From the NCBI RefSeq assembly GCF_003989665.1, contig NZ_RZIJ01000026.1, positions 1-64,000 of the forward strand: a stretch of 64,000 bases of DNA, read 5' to 3'. Position 1 is the stretch's first letter. Each line of letters opens with the position of its first letter. Origin of the DNA: Azospirillum doebereinerae (lineage in GTDB: Bacteria; Pseudomonadota; Alphaproteobacteria; Azospirillales; Azospirillaceae). This document shows, one piece after another, positions 54,165 through 62,016 of the stretch. The notes beneath the pieces were generated by a model. That model ran no database searches. It saw only the letters and a list, made by a program, of their open reading frames with translations, and was not told the origin of the DNA. A program made the translations under genes and the position numbers.

Positions 54165-54710
54165 TTACTTCGGCAGCAGGACCTTGTCGATCACGTGGAC
54201 CACGCCGTTCGACTGGTCGACGTCGGCGATGGTGACGGTCGATTTGTTGCCGGCGGCGTCGGCGACCATGATCTTGCCACCCTGCTCCATGAAGGTCAGC
54301 TGTTCACCTTGCACGGTCTTCAGCATCGCCTTGCCGTTGCCCTTCTTGATGTCGGCGGCGAGATCCTTGGCGTGCAGCGTGCCGGGAACGACATGGTAGG
54401 TCAGGACCTTGGTCAGCTGGCCCTTGTTTTCCGGCTTCAGCAGCGTGTCCACGGTGCCGGCGGGCAGGGCGTCGAAAGCCGTGTTGGTGGGGGCGAAGAC
54501 GGTGAAGGGGCCCTTGCCGCTGAGGGTGTCGACCAGACCGGCGGCCTTGACGGCGGCGACCAGCGTGGTGTGGTCCTTGGACTGGGACGCGTTCTCGACG
54601 ATGGTCTTGTTCGGGTACATCGGTGCGCCGCCGACAGTCTTCTCCATCGCGGCGAAAGCGGAGCCGGCAAAAAGGAGAGTGGCGACGGCCACGGTTGCGA
54701 CCTTCTTCAT
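54165..54710 (-). CDS. Fasciclin (FAS1) domain protein
   Basis: A 181-residue exported protein. Signal peptide MKKVATVAVATLLFAGSAFA. One FAS1 domain with HTTLVAAVKAAGLVDTLSGK, FTVFAPTNTAFDALPAGTVD and the terminal VIDKVLLPK. Such proteins are secreted and linked to adhesion or envelope surfaces. ATG at 54708-54710; the longer frame to 54752 would precede the signal peptide. Upstream lies kup, on the same strand, 149 bases away. Confidence 0.93.
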   Translation of the reverse strand: MKKVATVAVATLLFAGSAFAAMEKTVGGAPMYPNKTIVENASQSKDHTTLVAAVKAAGLVDTLSGKGPFTVFAPTNTAFDALPAGTVDTLLKPENKGQLTKVLTYHVVPGTLHAKDLAADIKKGNGKAMLKTVQGEQLTFMEQGGKIMVADAAGNKSTVTIADVDQSNGVVHVIDKVLLPK

Positions 54711-54859
54711 AGCGATCCCTCGTATGATGGCTGATCTGCTCTTTGCAGACACAGCGTTGTTACGGAGGCATGCGCAATCCGGATCACGGAAAATCAGCGA
54801 GGCCGCATATTTTTTCTTGGCCGCGAGGGGGTACCCATTTCAGACAGGGACGCCCGCCC

Positions 54860-56758
54860 TCAAAGCTGGACCTGAGTCCCCAGCTCCACCACCCGGTTGG
54901 GTGGCAGCTTGAAGAAGTCGGTGGCGCTGACCGAGGTGCGCGACATGACGACGAACAGCTTCTCCCGCCACAGCGCCATCTGCGAGTTCATCTTCGGAAT
55001 CAACGTCTCGCGCCCCAGGAAGAAGCTGGTCGCCATCACGTCGAACTCCAGCCCGAACGCCTTGCACAGGCGCAGCGCCTTGGGGATGTTCGGCTCCTGC
55101 GAGAAGCCGTAGCGCACGGTGATGCGGTAGAAGCCTTCGGCCAGCCCCTCCACCAGAACGCGGTCCTTGGCCGGTACGCGCGGCACGTCGTCCACCACGA
55201 CGGTCACGAAGACCACACGCTCGTGCATCACTTGGTTGTGCTTGAGGTTGTGCAGCAGGGCGATCGGCACGGTGTTGGAACTGGAGGTCATGAAGACCGC
55301 CGTCCCCTTCACCCGGTGGATGTCCGAGGATTTGGCCTGACGCTGGATGAAGGCGTCGAGCGGCAGCGATTCCTCGGCCAGCCGGACGCTGAGCACCGCG
55401 CGGCCCCGCCGCCACGTCGCCATCAGCCCGACCGTGACCGCCGCGATGACCAGCGGCACCCAGCCGCCATGCGGGATCTTCACCGCGTTGGCTGCGAAGA
55501 AAGACAGGTCGATGCTGAGGAACGCCCCGCCGACGGCGAGGCAGAGCGGCAGGCTCCAGTTCCAGCGGCGGTGCGCGACGACCAGGGCCAGGATGGTGGT
55601 GATGATCATGTCACCGGTCACGGCGATGCCGTAGGCCGAGGCGAGCCGGCTCGACGATTGGAAGACCACGACCAGCCCGATGGTCGCGGCCAGCAGGCCC
55701 CAGTTGGCGCGCGGGATGTAGATCTGCCCCTCCTCCTCGTTGGAGGTGTGGCGGATGTCCAGGCGCGGGCAGAGGCCGAGCTGCACCGCCTGCCGGGTCA
55801 GCGAGAAGACCCCGGAGATCACCGCCTGGCTGGCGATGACCGCCGCCATGGTGGACAGCCCGATCATCGGGTAGAGCGCCCAGTCCGGCGCCAGCAGGTA
55901 GAAGGGGCTGCGCACCGCGTCGGGATCGGACAGCAGCAGGGCGCATTGGCCCAGATAATTCAGCAGCAGCGCCGGCAGCACCAGGAGCAGCCACGCCAGC
56001 TTGATCGGCCGGCGGCCGAAATGGCCCATGTCGGCGTAGAGCGCCTCGCCGCCGGTGATCGCCAGCACGACGGCGCCCAGCACCAGGAAGCCGACCACGC
56101 CGTTGGCGGCGAAGAAATCGACCGCATAGCCGGGATGGAAGGCCGCCAGAATGCCGGGCTCCCGCACCACCTCGACCAGCCCCAGCACGCCCAGCGTGGT
56201 GAACCACGCGATCATGATCGGGCCGAACAGGGTGCCGACGCGCGCGGTGCCATGGCTCTGGATGGCGAACAGCGCGATCAGGATGCTGACCGTCACCGGC
56301 ACGACCATTGATTTCAGCGCCGGTTCCGCGACCTCCAACCCCTCGACCGCCGACAGCACCGACATCGCCGGCGTGATCATGCCATCGCCGTAGAACAGCG
56401 AGGCGCCGAACAGCCCCAGCGCGGTCAGCAGCGTCAGCCGCCCCGACGAATCCGGCCGCCGGACCGAGGCCAGCGCCAGCAGCGACAGGATGCCGCCCTC
56501 GCCCTTGTTGTCGGCACGCATGACGAAGATCACGTATTTGACCGTCACCACGATCACCAGCGCCCAGAACACCAGCGACATGACGCCCATGACGTTGGCC
56601 GGGGTCAGGGGCAGCCCGTGTTCGCCGCCGAAGCATTCGCGCAGGGTGTAGAGCGGGCTGGTCCCGATGTCGCCGAACACGACGCCGATGGCGCCGAGCG
56701 TCAGCCCCGCGAGCTTGCCCGTGTCGGGCGCCGCGGTCTTCATGATCGTGTCTGACAT
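54860..56758 (-). CDS. kup: Low-affinity potassium transporter Kup
   Basis: A 632-residue KUP/HAK/KT family protein. LTLGAIGVVFGDIGTSPLYT near residue 20 is the family signature, then FFGASLFYGDGMITPAMSVL-type motif, ITGGEALYADMGHFGRRPIK, and about 12 membrane helices, followed by a cytoplasmic C-terminal domain (FVTVVVDDVPRVPAKDRVLV). Mediates K+ uptake with protons. ATG at 56756-56758 chosen; the frame is open to 56809. The 195-base gap to fliP holds nothing recognised. Confidence 0.94.
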   Translation of the reverse strand: MSDTIMKTAAPDTGKLAGLTLGAIGVVFGDIGTSPLYTLRECFGGEHGLPLTPANVMGVMSLVFWALVIVVTVKYVIFVMRADNKGEGGILSLLALASVRRPDSSGRLTLLTALGLFGASLFYGDGMITPAMSVLSAVEGLEVAEPALKSMVVPVTVSILIALFAIQSHGTARVGTLFGPIMIAWFTTLGVLGLVEVVREPGILAAFHPGYAVDFFAANGVVGFLVLGAVVLAITGGEALYADMGHFGRRPIKLAWLLLVLPALLLNYLGQCALLLSDPDAVRSPFYLLAPDWALYPMIGLSTMAAVIASQAVISGVFSLTRQAVQLGLCPRLDIRHTSNEEEGQIYIPRANWGLLAATIGLVVVFQSSSRLASAYGIAVTGDMIITTILALVVAHRRWNWSLPLCLAVGGAFLSIDLSFFAANAVKIPHGGWVPLVIAAVTVGLMATWRRGRAVLSVRLAEESLPLDAFIQRQAKSSDIHRVKGTAVFMTSSSNTVPIALLHNLKHNQVMHERVVFVTVVVDDVPRVPAKDRVLVEGLAEGFYRITVRYGFSQEPNIPKALRLCKAFGLEFDVMATSFFLGRETLIPKMNSQMALWREKLFVVMSRTSVSATDFFKLPPNRVVELGTQVQL

Positions 56759-56953
56759 GCGTGGAATTCGGTCCGAACAGGGTCCGTGCGTGGGACGAGG
56801 ATGCCTCAAACAGGGGGACCGACGCCGTGAACGCTCAAGGCTGGCTTATCGGTTGCCGTCGCCTCCCTCATACGCGTTTCCGCGCCGCCGCGCCAGCGCC
56901 GCCTTGCGGTGCGGCATCGGGGGCGGCGGGCTGCGACGAAGTGCGCGGGCGGG

Positions 56954-57724
56954 CTACAGGGTGCCGAAGCTGCGGGCCAGCGACCCGGCGATCAGGTACC
57001 AGCCGTCGACCAGCACGAAGAAGATCAGCTTGAACGGAATCGCCACCATGGTCGGCGGCAGCATCATCATGCCCATCGACATCAGGATCGACGACACCAC
57101 CATGTCGATGATCAGGAAGGGCAGGAACAGCAGGAAGCCGATCTCGAAGCCGCGCTTGATCTCCGAGATCATGAAGGCGGGGACCAGCACGTGCAGGGGT
57201 GTGTCCGCCGCCTCCGGAACGTTCTGGAGCCGGGCCATGTCCATGAAGAGCCGCAGATCCTTCTCGCCGGTGTGGTTCAGCATGAACTCGCGCAAGGGGC
57301 CGACGGCGCGGCGGAACGCCTCGATCTCGTCGATCTCCTGGTTCATCAGCGGCTGGATGCCTTGGGTGTAGGAGCGCTCGAACACCGGGGCCATGACGAA
57401 GAAGGTCAGGAACATCGCCAGCGACATCAGCACCGTGGTCGGCGGCACCTGCTGGACGCCCAGCGCGTTGCGCAGGAAGGACAGGACGATGACGATGCGG
57501 GTGAAGGCGGTCATCATGATCAGGATCGACGGGGCCAGCGACAGCACCGTGATGACGCCGATCAACTGGACGATGCGGCCGGTCGCGGTGCCTCCGGCGT
57601 CGCCCAGGTCGAAGGTCATGCTCTGCGCCAGCGCCGGTCCGGCCGTCAGCCCGGCGGTGACGCCGACCAGCAGCGCCAGCGCCAGGGCGGCGGCGAGGCG
57701 CGCCCAGCGGCGGCGGGCGGTCAA
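56954..57724 (-). CDS. fliP: Flagellar export gate protein FliP
   Basis: A 256-residue inner-membrane protein with a cleavable signal peptide (RLAAALALALLVGVTAG). ILIMMTAFTRIVIVLSFLRN, then ALGVQQVPPTTVLMSLAMFL, FMISEIKRGFEIGFLLFLPF and IIDMVVSSILMSMGMMMLPP are canonical FliP. The start appears to be TTG (57722-57724) whose bases overlap the fliO stop TGA, i.e. TTGA coupling. No nearby ATG fits the signal peptide. Forms the FliPQR export gate with fliQ and fliR, which lie at 61 kb. Confidence 0.94.
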   Translation of the reverse strand: MTARRRWARLAAALALALLVGVTAGLTAGPALAQSMTFDLGDAGGTATGRIVQLIGVITVLSLAPSILIMMTAFTRIVIVLSFLRNALGVQQVPPTTVLMSLAMFLTFFVMAPVFERSYTQGIQPLMNQEIDEIEAFRRAVGPLREFMLNHTGEKDLRLFMDMARLQNVPEAADTPLHVLVPAFMISEIKRGFEIGFLLFLPFLIIDMVVSSILMSMGMMMLPPTMVAIPFKLIFFVLVDGWYLIAGSLARSFGTL

Positions 57725-58056
57725 GGCGCGATCCCCGTGGGGGCGGGGGCGTTGGGGGCCGGGGCGGCGGTCGCCGTCAGGGCGCTGCGGAAATCGCCGG
57801 AGGGCGTGGTGTCGACCACCAGATCGCCGGTGGCGCTCAGCAGGATCAGATGCTCGCGGTCGTCGCGGCGCACCAGCACCAGCCGGCGCTTGGCGTCGAG
57901 CGCCAGCACCTCGACCACGCCCAGCCGGCGGTGGCGCGATGCCCGGACCGACGCGCTGCCCAGCCCGATGCGCCGCATCAGCCACGCCACCGCGACGATC
58001 AGCGCGACGACGAACAGCAGCGCCATGATGAACTTGATGTACTGGTCGAGATCCAT
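57721..58056 (-). CDS. fliO: Flagellar assembly protein FliO
   Basis: A 111-residue protein with one N-terminal membrane helix (FIMALLFVVALIVAVAWLMR) and a small cytoplasmic domain (RRLGVVEVLALDAKRRLVLV, RRDDREHLILL) typical of FliO, which stabilises FliP during gate assembly. It is directly upstream of and coupled to fliP, and three bases after the preceding small gene. Confidence 0.88.
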   Translation of the reverse strand: MDLDQYIKFIMALLFVVALIVAVAWLMRRIGLGSASVRASRHRRLGVVEVLALDAKRRLVLVRRDDREHLILLSATGDLVVDTTPSGDFRSALTATAAPAPNAPAPTGIAP

Positions 58057-58059
58057 GGC

Positions 58060-58461
58060 TCAGGTCGGCTCGTCGTCGGGCAAGGCGGAATGGGCGGGCG
58101 GAAGCGGGGCCGGCGGCGGCGCGGCGGCAGGGCCGCGCCCGTAGGCGGCGGCGGCGCGGTGGCGGGCCGTGTGCGGGTCGTCGCGGCCCTCCAGGGCGGC
58201 GTCGCGCGCGGCGTGCTGGGTCTTCAGGGCGGCGGCCAGCGGGTCGAGCGCGGCCACCAGATCGCCGAGCGGGCCGAGCAGGGCTTGAGCCTCGGCGCGG
58301 GGCAGGGCCTCGGCCGCCGCGCAGAGGGTGGCGACCCGCTCCTCCAGCCCGGCGAGGTCGATGGTGGCGCCGGCCTCGGCCTGCCGGCGGGCCTCGTCCA
58401 GCGCCCCGGCCAGCAAGGCGATTCCGGCGGCGGAGGGTTCGGTCGCGGAGGGTTCGGTCAT
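58060..58461 (-). CDS. Small Ala-rich hypothetical protein of the fliO operon
   Basis: A 133-residue soluble helical protein (LDEARRQAEAGATIDLAGLE; LLGPLGDLVAALDPLAAALK) with a disordered Pro/Ala tail. It resembles in size and position FlgN-like or other export chaperones, but no specific family is recognised. Its start overlaps the end of the FlhB-like gene (ATGA) and it ends three bases before fliO. Confidence 0.65.
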   Translation of the reverse strand: MTEPSATEPSAAGIALLAGALDEARRQAEAGATIDLAGLEERVATLCAAAEALPRAEAQALLGPLGDLVAALDPLAAALKTQHAARDAALEGRDDPHTARHRAAAAYGRGPAAAPPPAPLPPAHSALPDDEPT

Positions 58462-58817
58462 GGCGCGTCCTCTCCGTCGCTGTCGTCGTCGGTCCGGGCG
58501 GGGGGGATCACGGTCCCGTTGGCGCGGTAGACATGGGCCAGGATCTCGGCGACGGCGGCGATGGCCTCGACCGGGATGTCGCTGTCCAGCTCGATGGCCG
58601 ACAGCACCTCGACCAGATCGGCGTCCTCGCGCACCTTCACGCCGTTGGCGAAGGCCAGCTCCAGGATCTGCTCGGCTACCGTGCCCTTGCCGGTGGCGAC
58701 GATGCGCGGCAGAGACTGGGTCCCCAGCTCGTATTTCAGCGCGACCGCCACCGGGCGGCGGGCGGCGGGCGGCTTGGGTGCCGGAACCGTATGCGGGGAG
58801 CGGGGAGGCGCGGACAC
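58458..58817 (-). CDS. Stand-alone FlhB C-terminal-domain paralogue
   Basis: About 119 residues matching only the cytoplasmic FlhB/YscU autocleavage-domain fold (VAVALKYELGTQSLPRIVAT, then AEQILELAFANGVKVREDAD, LVEVLSAIELDSDIPVEAIA). The NPTH cleavage site is absent; the start of the domain (VAVALKYE) corresponds to the half after the cleavage in FlhB. Probable start is GTG 58815-58817; no ATG fits. Full-length flhB is at 62017. Proteins of this type can partly replace the FlhB C-terminal fragment. Coupled by ATGA to the next gene. Confidence 0.78.
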   Translation of the reverse strand: MSAPPRSPHTVPAPKPPAARRPVAVALKYELGTQSLPRIVATGKGTVAEQILELAFANGVKVREDADLVEVLSAIELDSDIPVEAIAAVAEILAHVYRANGTVIPPARTDDDSDGEDAP

Positions 58818-58909
58818 GCGGACACCTGCCGGATGGTCTGGACCGAGGGTCTGAACGATGCCGGCATCCTGGACCGGCAGGCTTAACGAAGCGTGAAAGC
58901 GGCTCGGGC

Positions 58910-59365
58910 TCAGTGGGCGGGACCCATGGCGGCGGCGCCCTGGACCGTCACCTCCACCGTGACGGCGCCGGCCTTGTCGAAGGTCAGCGTCACCGGGAAC
59001 CGGCTGCCCTCGGTCAGCGGCTGCTTCAGCCCCATCAGCATGACGTGCAGCCCGCCCGGCTTCAGCGTCACCGGCGCGCCGGGCGCCACGTCGATGGAGT
59101 CCACCGCGCGCATCTTCATCACGCCGTTGTCCATCAGATGGGTGTGCAACTCGGCCTTGTCGGCGACGGGGGTCTGGGCGGACACCAGCCGGTCGGGCTC
59201 GGCGCCGGTGTTGGTCACGGTCAGGAAGGCGGCGCCGGCCTTGGCGGTGGGCGCCCCGGCCCGCGCCCAGGCGGCGGTGACCGTCACCGGGCCGTCGGCC
59301 AGCGCCGGGCCGGACAGGGCGGCAAGGGCGAGAAGGGCGGCGCCGAAGCGGGCGAGCATCGTCAT
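58910..59365 (-). CDS. Periplasmic copper chaperone PCu(A)C
   Basis: A 151-residue protein with a signal peptide (MTMLARFGAALLALAALSGP, then ALA). The copper site is HTHLMDNGVMKMR and GGLHVMLMGLKQP, fitting the H-x-M ... H-x-M pattern of PCu(A)C, which delivers Cu(I) to cytochrome oxidase or SenC. The ATG at 59363-59365 is chosen. It sits 92 bases upstream of the FlhB-like gene; a functional link is not evident. Confidence 0.9.
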   Translation of the reverse strand: MTMLARFGAALLALAALSGPALADGPVTVTAAWARAGAPTAKAGAAFLTVTNTGAEPDRLVSAQTPVADKAELHTHLMDNGVMKMRAVDSIDVAPGAPVTLKPGGLHVMLMGLKQPLTEGSRFPVTLTFDKAGAVTVEVTVQGAAAMGPAH

Positions 59366-59481
59366 GACGGACCGGTCGCTGTTGGGAAACGGGAGGCGGC
59401 ACCTTAGCACGGCTTCGCCACGGGTAAAGCGCCGGCCTGCCGCGCCGCGCCCCCCGATGCCGGACTCCCCATCCCCGGGGA

Positions 59482-59496
59482 TTCACCTTTCATTAA
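59482..59496 (+). promoter_or_regulatory. CtrA-box-like sequence upstream of flgB
   Basis: TTCA, seven bases, TTAA: one mismatch from the CtrA consensus TTAA-N7-TTAA, 87 bases before the flgB ATG. A cckA-like gene downstream of this operon makes a CtrA link plausible. Confidence 0.4.
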
Positions 59497-59582
59497 CGCA
59501 AAAAGGCGACCATGGTCGGGACGTGGTGCATCCGCCCAATCCCGGCGTGGGTGGGACGGCGTCGCGATCCGGAATTCGGGCC

Positions 59583-59987
59583 ATGGACCTCGGAAATCTC
59601 GGCCTCTTCAAGCTGATGTCGCGCAAGATGGACTGGCTGACCCAGCGTCAGGAAGCCCTGTCGCAGAACATCGCCAACGCCGACACGCCCGACTACAAGA
59701 CCAAGGATCTGAAATCCTTCACCTTCCGGGACGCGCTGAGCGACAGCCGCCGCCTGACGCCGACCGCGACCAACGCGTCGCATCTGGCCGGCACGCGCGG
59801 GGCCGGCGGCATGGCGCAGGAGCAGACGGTGCGCGACCCCTACGAGACGGCGCCCGACGGCAACAACGTCATCCTCGAAGACCAGATGATGAAAATGAGC
59901 CAGAACTCGATGGATTATCAGACGATCACCAACCTGTACAAAAAACAGGTCAACATGATCAAGTCGGCGATCCGCACCGGCGGTTGA
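59583..59987 (+). CDS. flgB: Proximal rod protein FlgB
   Basis: A 134-residue rod protein. LFKLMSRKMDWLTQRQEALS, then QNIANADTPDYKTKDLKSF is the FlgB N-terminus, and ILEDQMMKMSQNSMDYQTIT, then NLYKKQVNMIKSAIRTG the C-terminal helix. First gene of flgB-flgC-fliE-fliQ-fliR-flhB. The ATG at 59583 is chosen from homology; a longer open frame upstream is non-coding. Confidence 0.95.
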   Translation: MDLGNLGLFKLMSRKMDWLTQRQEALSQNIANADTPDYKTKDLKSFTFRDALSDSRRLTPTATNASHLAGTRGAGGMAQEQTVRDPYETAPDGNNVILEDQMMKMSQNSMDYQTITNLYKKQVNMIKSAIRTGG

Positions 59988-60036
59988 TCAGGGGCGGGTT
60001 TGTTTTTGGTTCGTTAGCGTTTAGGGAGGTGTCGGT

Positions 60037-60447
60037 ATGGATCTCTACCAGTCGATGGCGGTGTCCGCCTCGGGCATGAAGGCGCAGGGCACGCGCCTGA
60101 AGGTCATCTCGGAGAATCTGGCCAACGCCAACACCACGGCGGAGACGCCGGGCGACCTGCCCTACCGCCGCAAGGTGGTGACCTTCCAGAACGCGATGGA
60201 CCGCGTGATGGACGTGGAGCGGGTGCGGGTCGCAAAGGTCGATGTCGACAAGGGCGATTTCCAGCGTCGCTACGATCCGTCGCACCCCTCGGCCGACGCC
60301 GACGGCTACGTCCTGCTGCCCAACGTCAACTCGGTGGTCGAGGCGATGGACATGCGCGAGGCCCAGCGCAGCTACGAGGCCAATTTGTCCGCCATCGACA
60401 CCGCGCGCCAGATGCTGACGCGCACCATCGACATCCTGCGCGCCTGA
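60037..60447 (+). CDS. flgC: Proximal rod protein FlgC
   Basis: A 136-residue rod protein. MDLYQSMAVSASGMKAQGTR, then LKVISENLANANTTAETPGD is diagnostic. The C-terminus MDMREAQRSYEANLSAIDTA, then RQMLTRTIDILRA is typical. AGGGAGGTG lies ahead of the ATG. Normal length. Confidence 0.96.
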   Translation: MDLYQSMAVSASGMKAQGTRLKVISENLANANTTAETPGDLPYRRKVVTFQNAMDRVMDVERVRVAKVDVDKGDFQRRYDPSHPSADADGYVLLPNVNSVVEAMDMREAQRSYEANLSAIDTARQMLTRTIDILRA

Positions 60448-60508
60448 TCCCGAGGCGCCCCGCCTTTAGACGCCCCGCCGCTCGAACGCCAGAAACGGAA
60501 ACGCCGCC

Positions 60509-60811
60509 ATGATCAACCCCGTCAACGCCGCCGCGGCCTACGCCTCGACCGCCGCCCGCGCGACCGGTCCGAAGGCCCTGGGGCCGACCGAGGGCGCGTC
60601 CTTCGGCGACGTTCTGGAGCAGGCGGCCAAGAGCGCCATCGGCACCATGCAGAAGAGCGAGACCATGTCGGCCCAGGCCGCCGTGGGCAAGGCCGACCTG
60701 AACGACGTGGTCCAGGCGGTCACCAACGCCGAAGTCACCCTGCAGACCGTGACGGCGGTGCGCGACAAGGTGTTGTCGGCCTATCAGGAAATCCTGCGCA
60801 TGCCGATGTGA
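60509..60811 (+). CDS. fliE: Flagellar hook-basal body protein FliE
   Basis: A 100-residue protein linking the MS ring and rod. FGDVLEQAAKSAIGTMQKSE, DLNDVVQAVTNAEVTLQTVT and AVRDKVLSAYQEILRMPM are typical FliE. Third gene of the operon, 61 bases after flgC. Confidence 0.94.
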   Translation: MINPVNAAAAYASTAARATGPKALGPTEGASFGDVLEQAAKSAIGTMQKSETMSAQAAVGKADLNDVVQAVTNAEVTLQTVTAVRDKVLSAYQEILRMPM

Positions 60812-60854
60812 CGGCGGCGCCCGGTTTTCCGGTCGCCGATTCGGTCGCACCGCC

Positions 60855-61202
60855 ATGAACGAAACCGAAGTCATCGAACTCTGCAGGACCTCGATCGTCA
60901 CCCTGGTGATCGTGGCCGGACCGATTCTGATCATTATGATGATCGTCGGCACCGTCATCTCGGTGTTCCAGGCGGTCACCCAGATCAGCGAGCAGACGCT
61001 CGCCATGGTGCCGAAGCTGCTGCTGGTCTTCGGCCTGTCGATCCTGCTGATGCCCTTCATGCTGGGCCAGCTGACCGAGTTCTTCCAGCACGAGATCGCC
61101 GACCGCATCATCGCCGTCGGGGTCGGCGCCACCCAGAACGGCGGGGCGCCCTTCACCCCCAGCACCGGGGTGACGCCGGGCGCCACGCCGACCGGCGGAT
61201 GA
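60855..61202 (+). CDS. fliQ: Flagellar export gate protein FliQ, with C-terminal extension
   Basis: A 115-residue protein with two membrane helices (ILIIMMIVGTVISVFQAVTQ; LLVFGLSILLMPFMLGQLTE). FliQ is usually about 89 residues; the extra C-terminal tail (VGATQNGGAPFTPSTGVTPG) is Gly/Pro/Thr-rich and probably disordered. The stop overlaps the fliR start (ATGA). Confidence 0.93.
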   Translation: MNETEVIELCRTSIVTLVIVAGPILIIMMIVGTVISVFQAVTQISEQTLAMVPKLLLVFGLSILLMPFMLGQLTEFFQHEIADRIIAVGVGATQNGGAPFTPSTGVTPGATPTGG

Positions 61203-61969
61203 ACGCGCTCCAGCAGCTTCTCGGCGACCAGCTCTTCGTCTGGATGATCGTCTTCGTGCGCATCGGCACGGCCTTCACCATCATGCCGACGGTGGGTGAC
61301 GCCTTCGTGTCGGCCCGCACGCGGCTGCTGCTGGCGCTGGCGGTCAGCGTCGTGGTGGCGCCGGCCGTGCGCGCGCAGCTGCCGCCAGTGCCGGGAAACG
61401 CGTTCCAACTGGTCGTGCTGATCGTCGGGGAGATGACGGTCGGCATCTTCCTCGGATCCATCGGCCGGCTGCTGATGGGCACGCTGGAGGTCGCCGGGAC
61501 CATCATCGCCCTGGAAACCGGCCTGTCCAACGCCCAGATCTTCAATCCGGCCATGGCCACGACGGGGTCGCTGCCCGGTGCGCTGCTGGGCTGGCTGGGG
61601 CTGCTGCTGCTGTTCATCACCGACATGCATCATCTGCTGATCATGGCCGTGGTCGACAGCTACGCCACCTTCGTGCCGGGGGCACCGATCCCCATCGACG
61701 ACATGGCCAACGTGGTCGGCCAGCTGGTGTCGCGGACCTTCCTGCTGGGGGTGCAGATGGCGGCGCCCTTCCTGATCACCGGGCTGCTGTTCGCCCTGGC
61801 GCTCGGGCTGCTGAACAAGCTGGCGCCGCAGGTGCAGGTGTTCCAGCTGTTCACCTCGATCCAGGTCCTGCTGGGCCTGTTCATGTTCGCGTTGACGCTG
61901 GCGGCGATGATGGTGTTCTGGTTGTCCCGGTTCGAGGCGACCTTCATCGAGTTCCTGAAGCCGCTCTGA
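61199..61969 (+). CDS. fliR: Flagellar export gate protein FliR
   Basis: A 256-residue membrane protein. VWMIVFVRIGTAFTIMPTVG, MTVGIFLGSIGRLLMGTLEV and FLLGVQMAAPFLITGLLFAL, then ALGLLNKLAPQVQVFQLFTS are canonical FliR. It completes the FliPQR gate. Followed by flhB after 47 bases; the gap contains a short duplicated AAAGCCGCTCTG. Confidence 0.95.
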   Translation: MNALQQLLGDQLFVWMIVFVRIGTAFTIMPTVGDAFVSARTRLLLALAVSVVVAPAVRAQLPPVPGNAFQLVVLIVGEMTVGIFLGSIGRLLMGTLEVAGTIIALETGLSNAQIFNPAMATTGSLPGALLGWLGLLLLFITDMHHLLIMAVVDSYATFVPGAPIPIDDMANVVGQLVSRTFLLGVQMAAPFLITGLLFALALGLLNKLAPQVQVFQLFTSIQVLLGLFMFALTLAAMMVFWLSRFEATFIEFLKPL

Positions 61970-62016
61970 AAGCCGCTCTGAAAGCCATGGGGATCGGGGC
62001 CTGACCGCGAAGGGAG

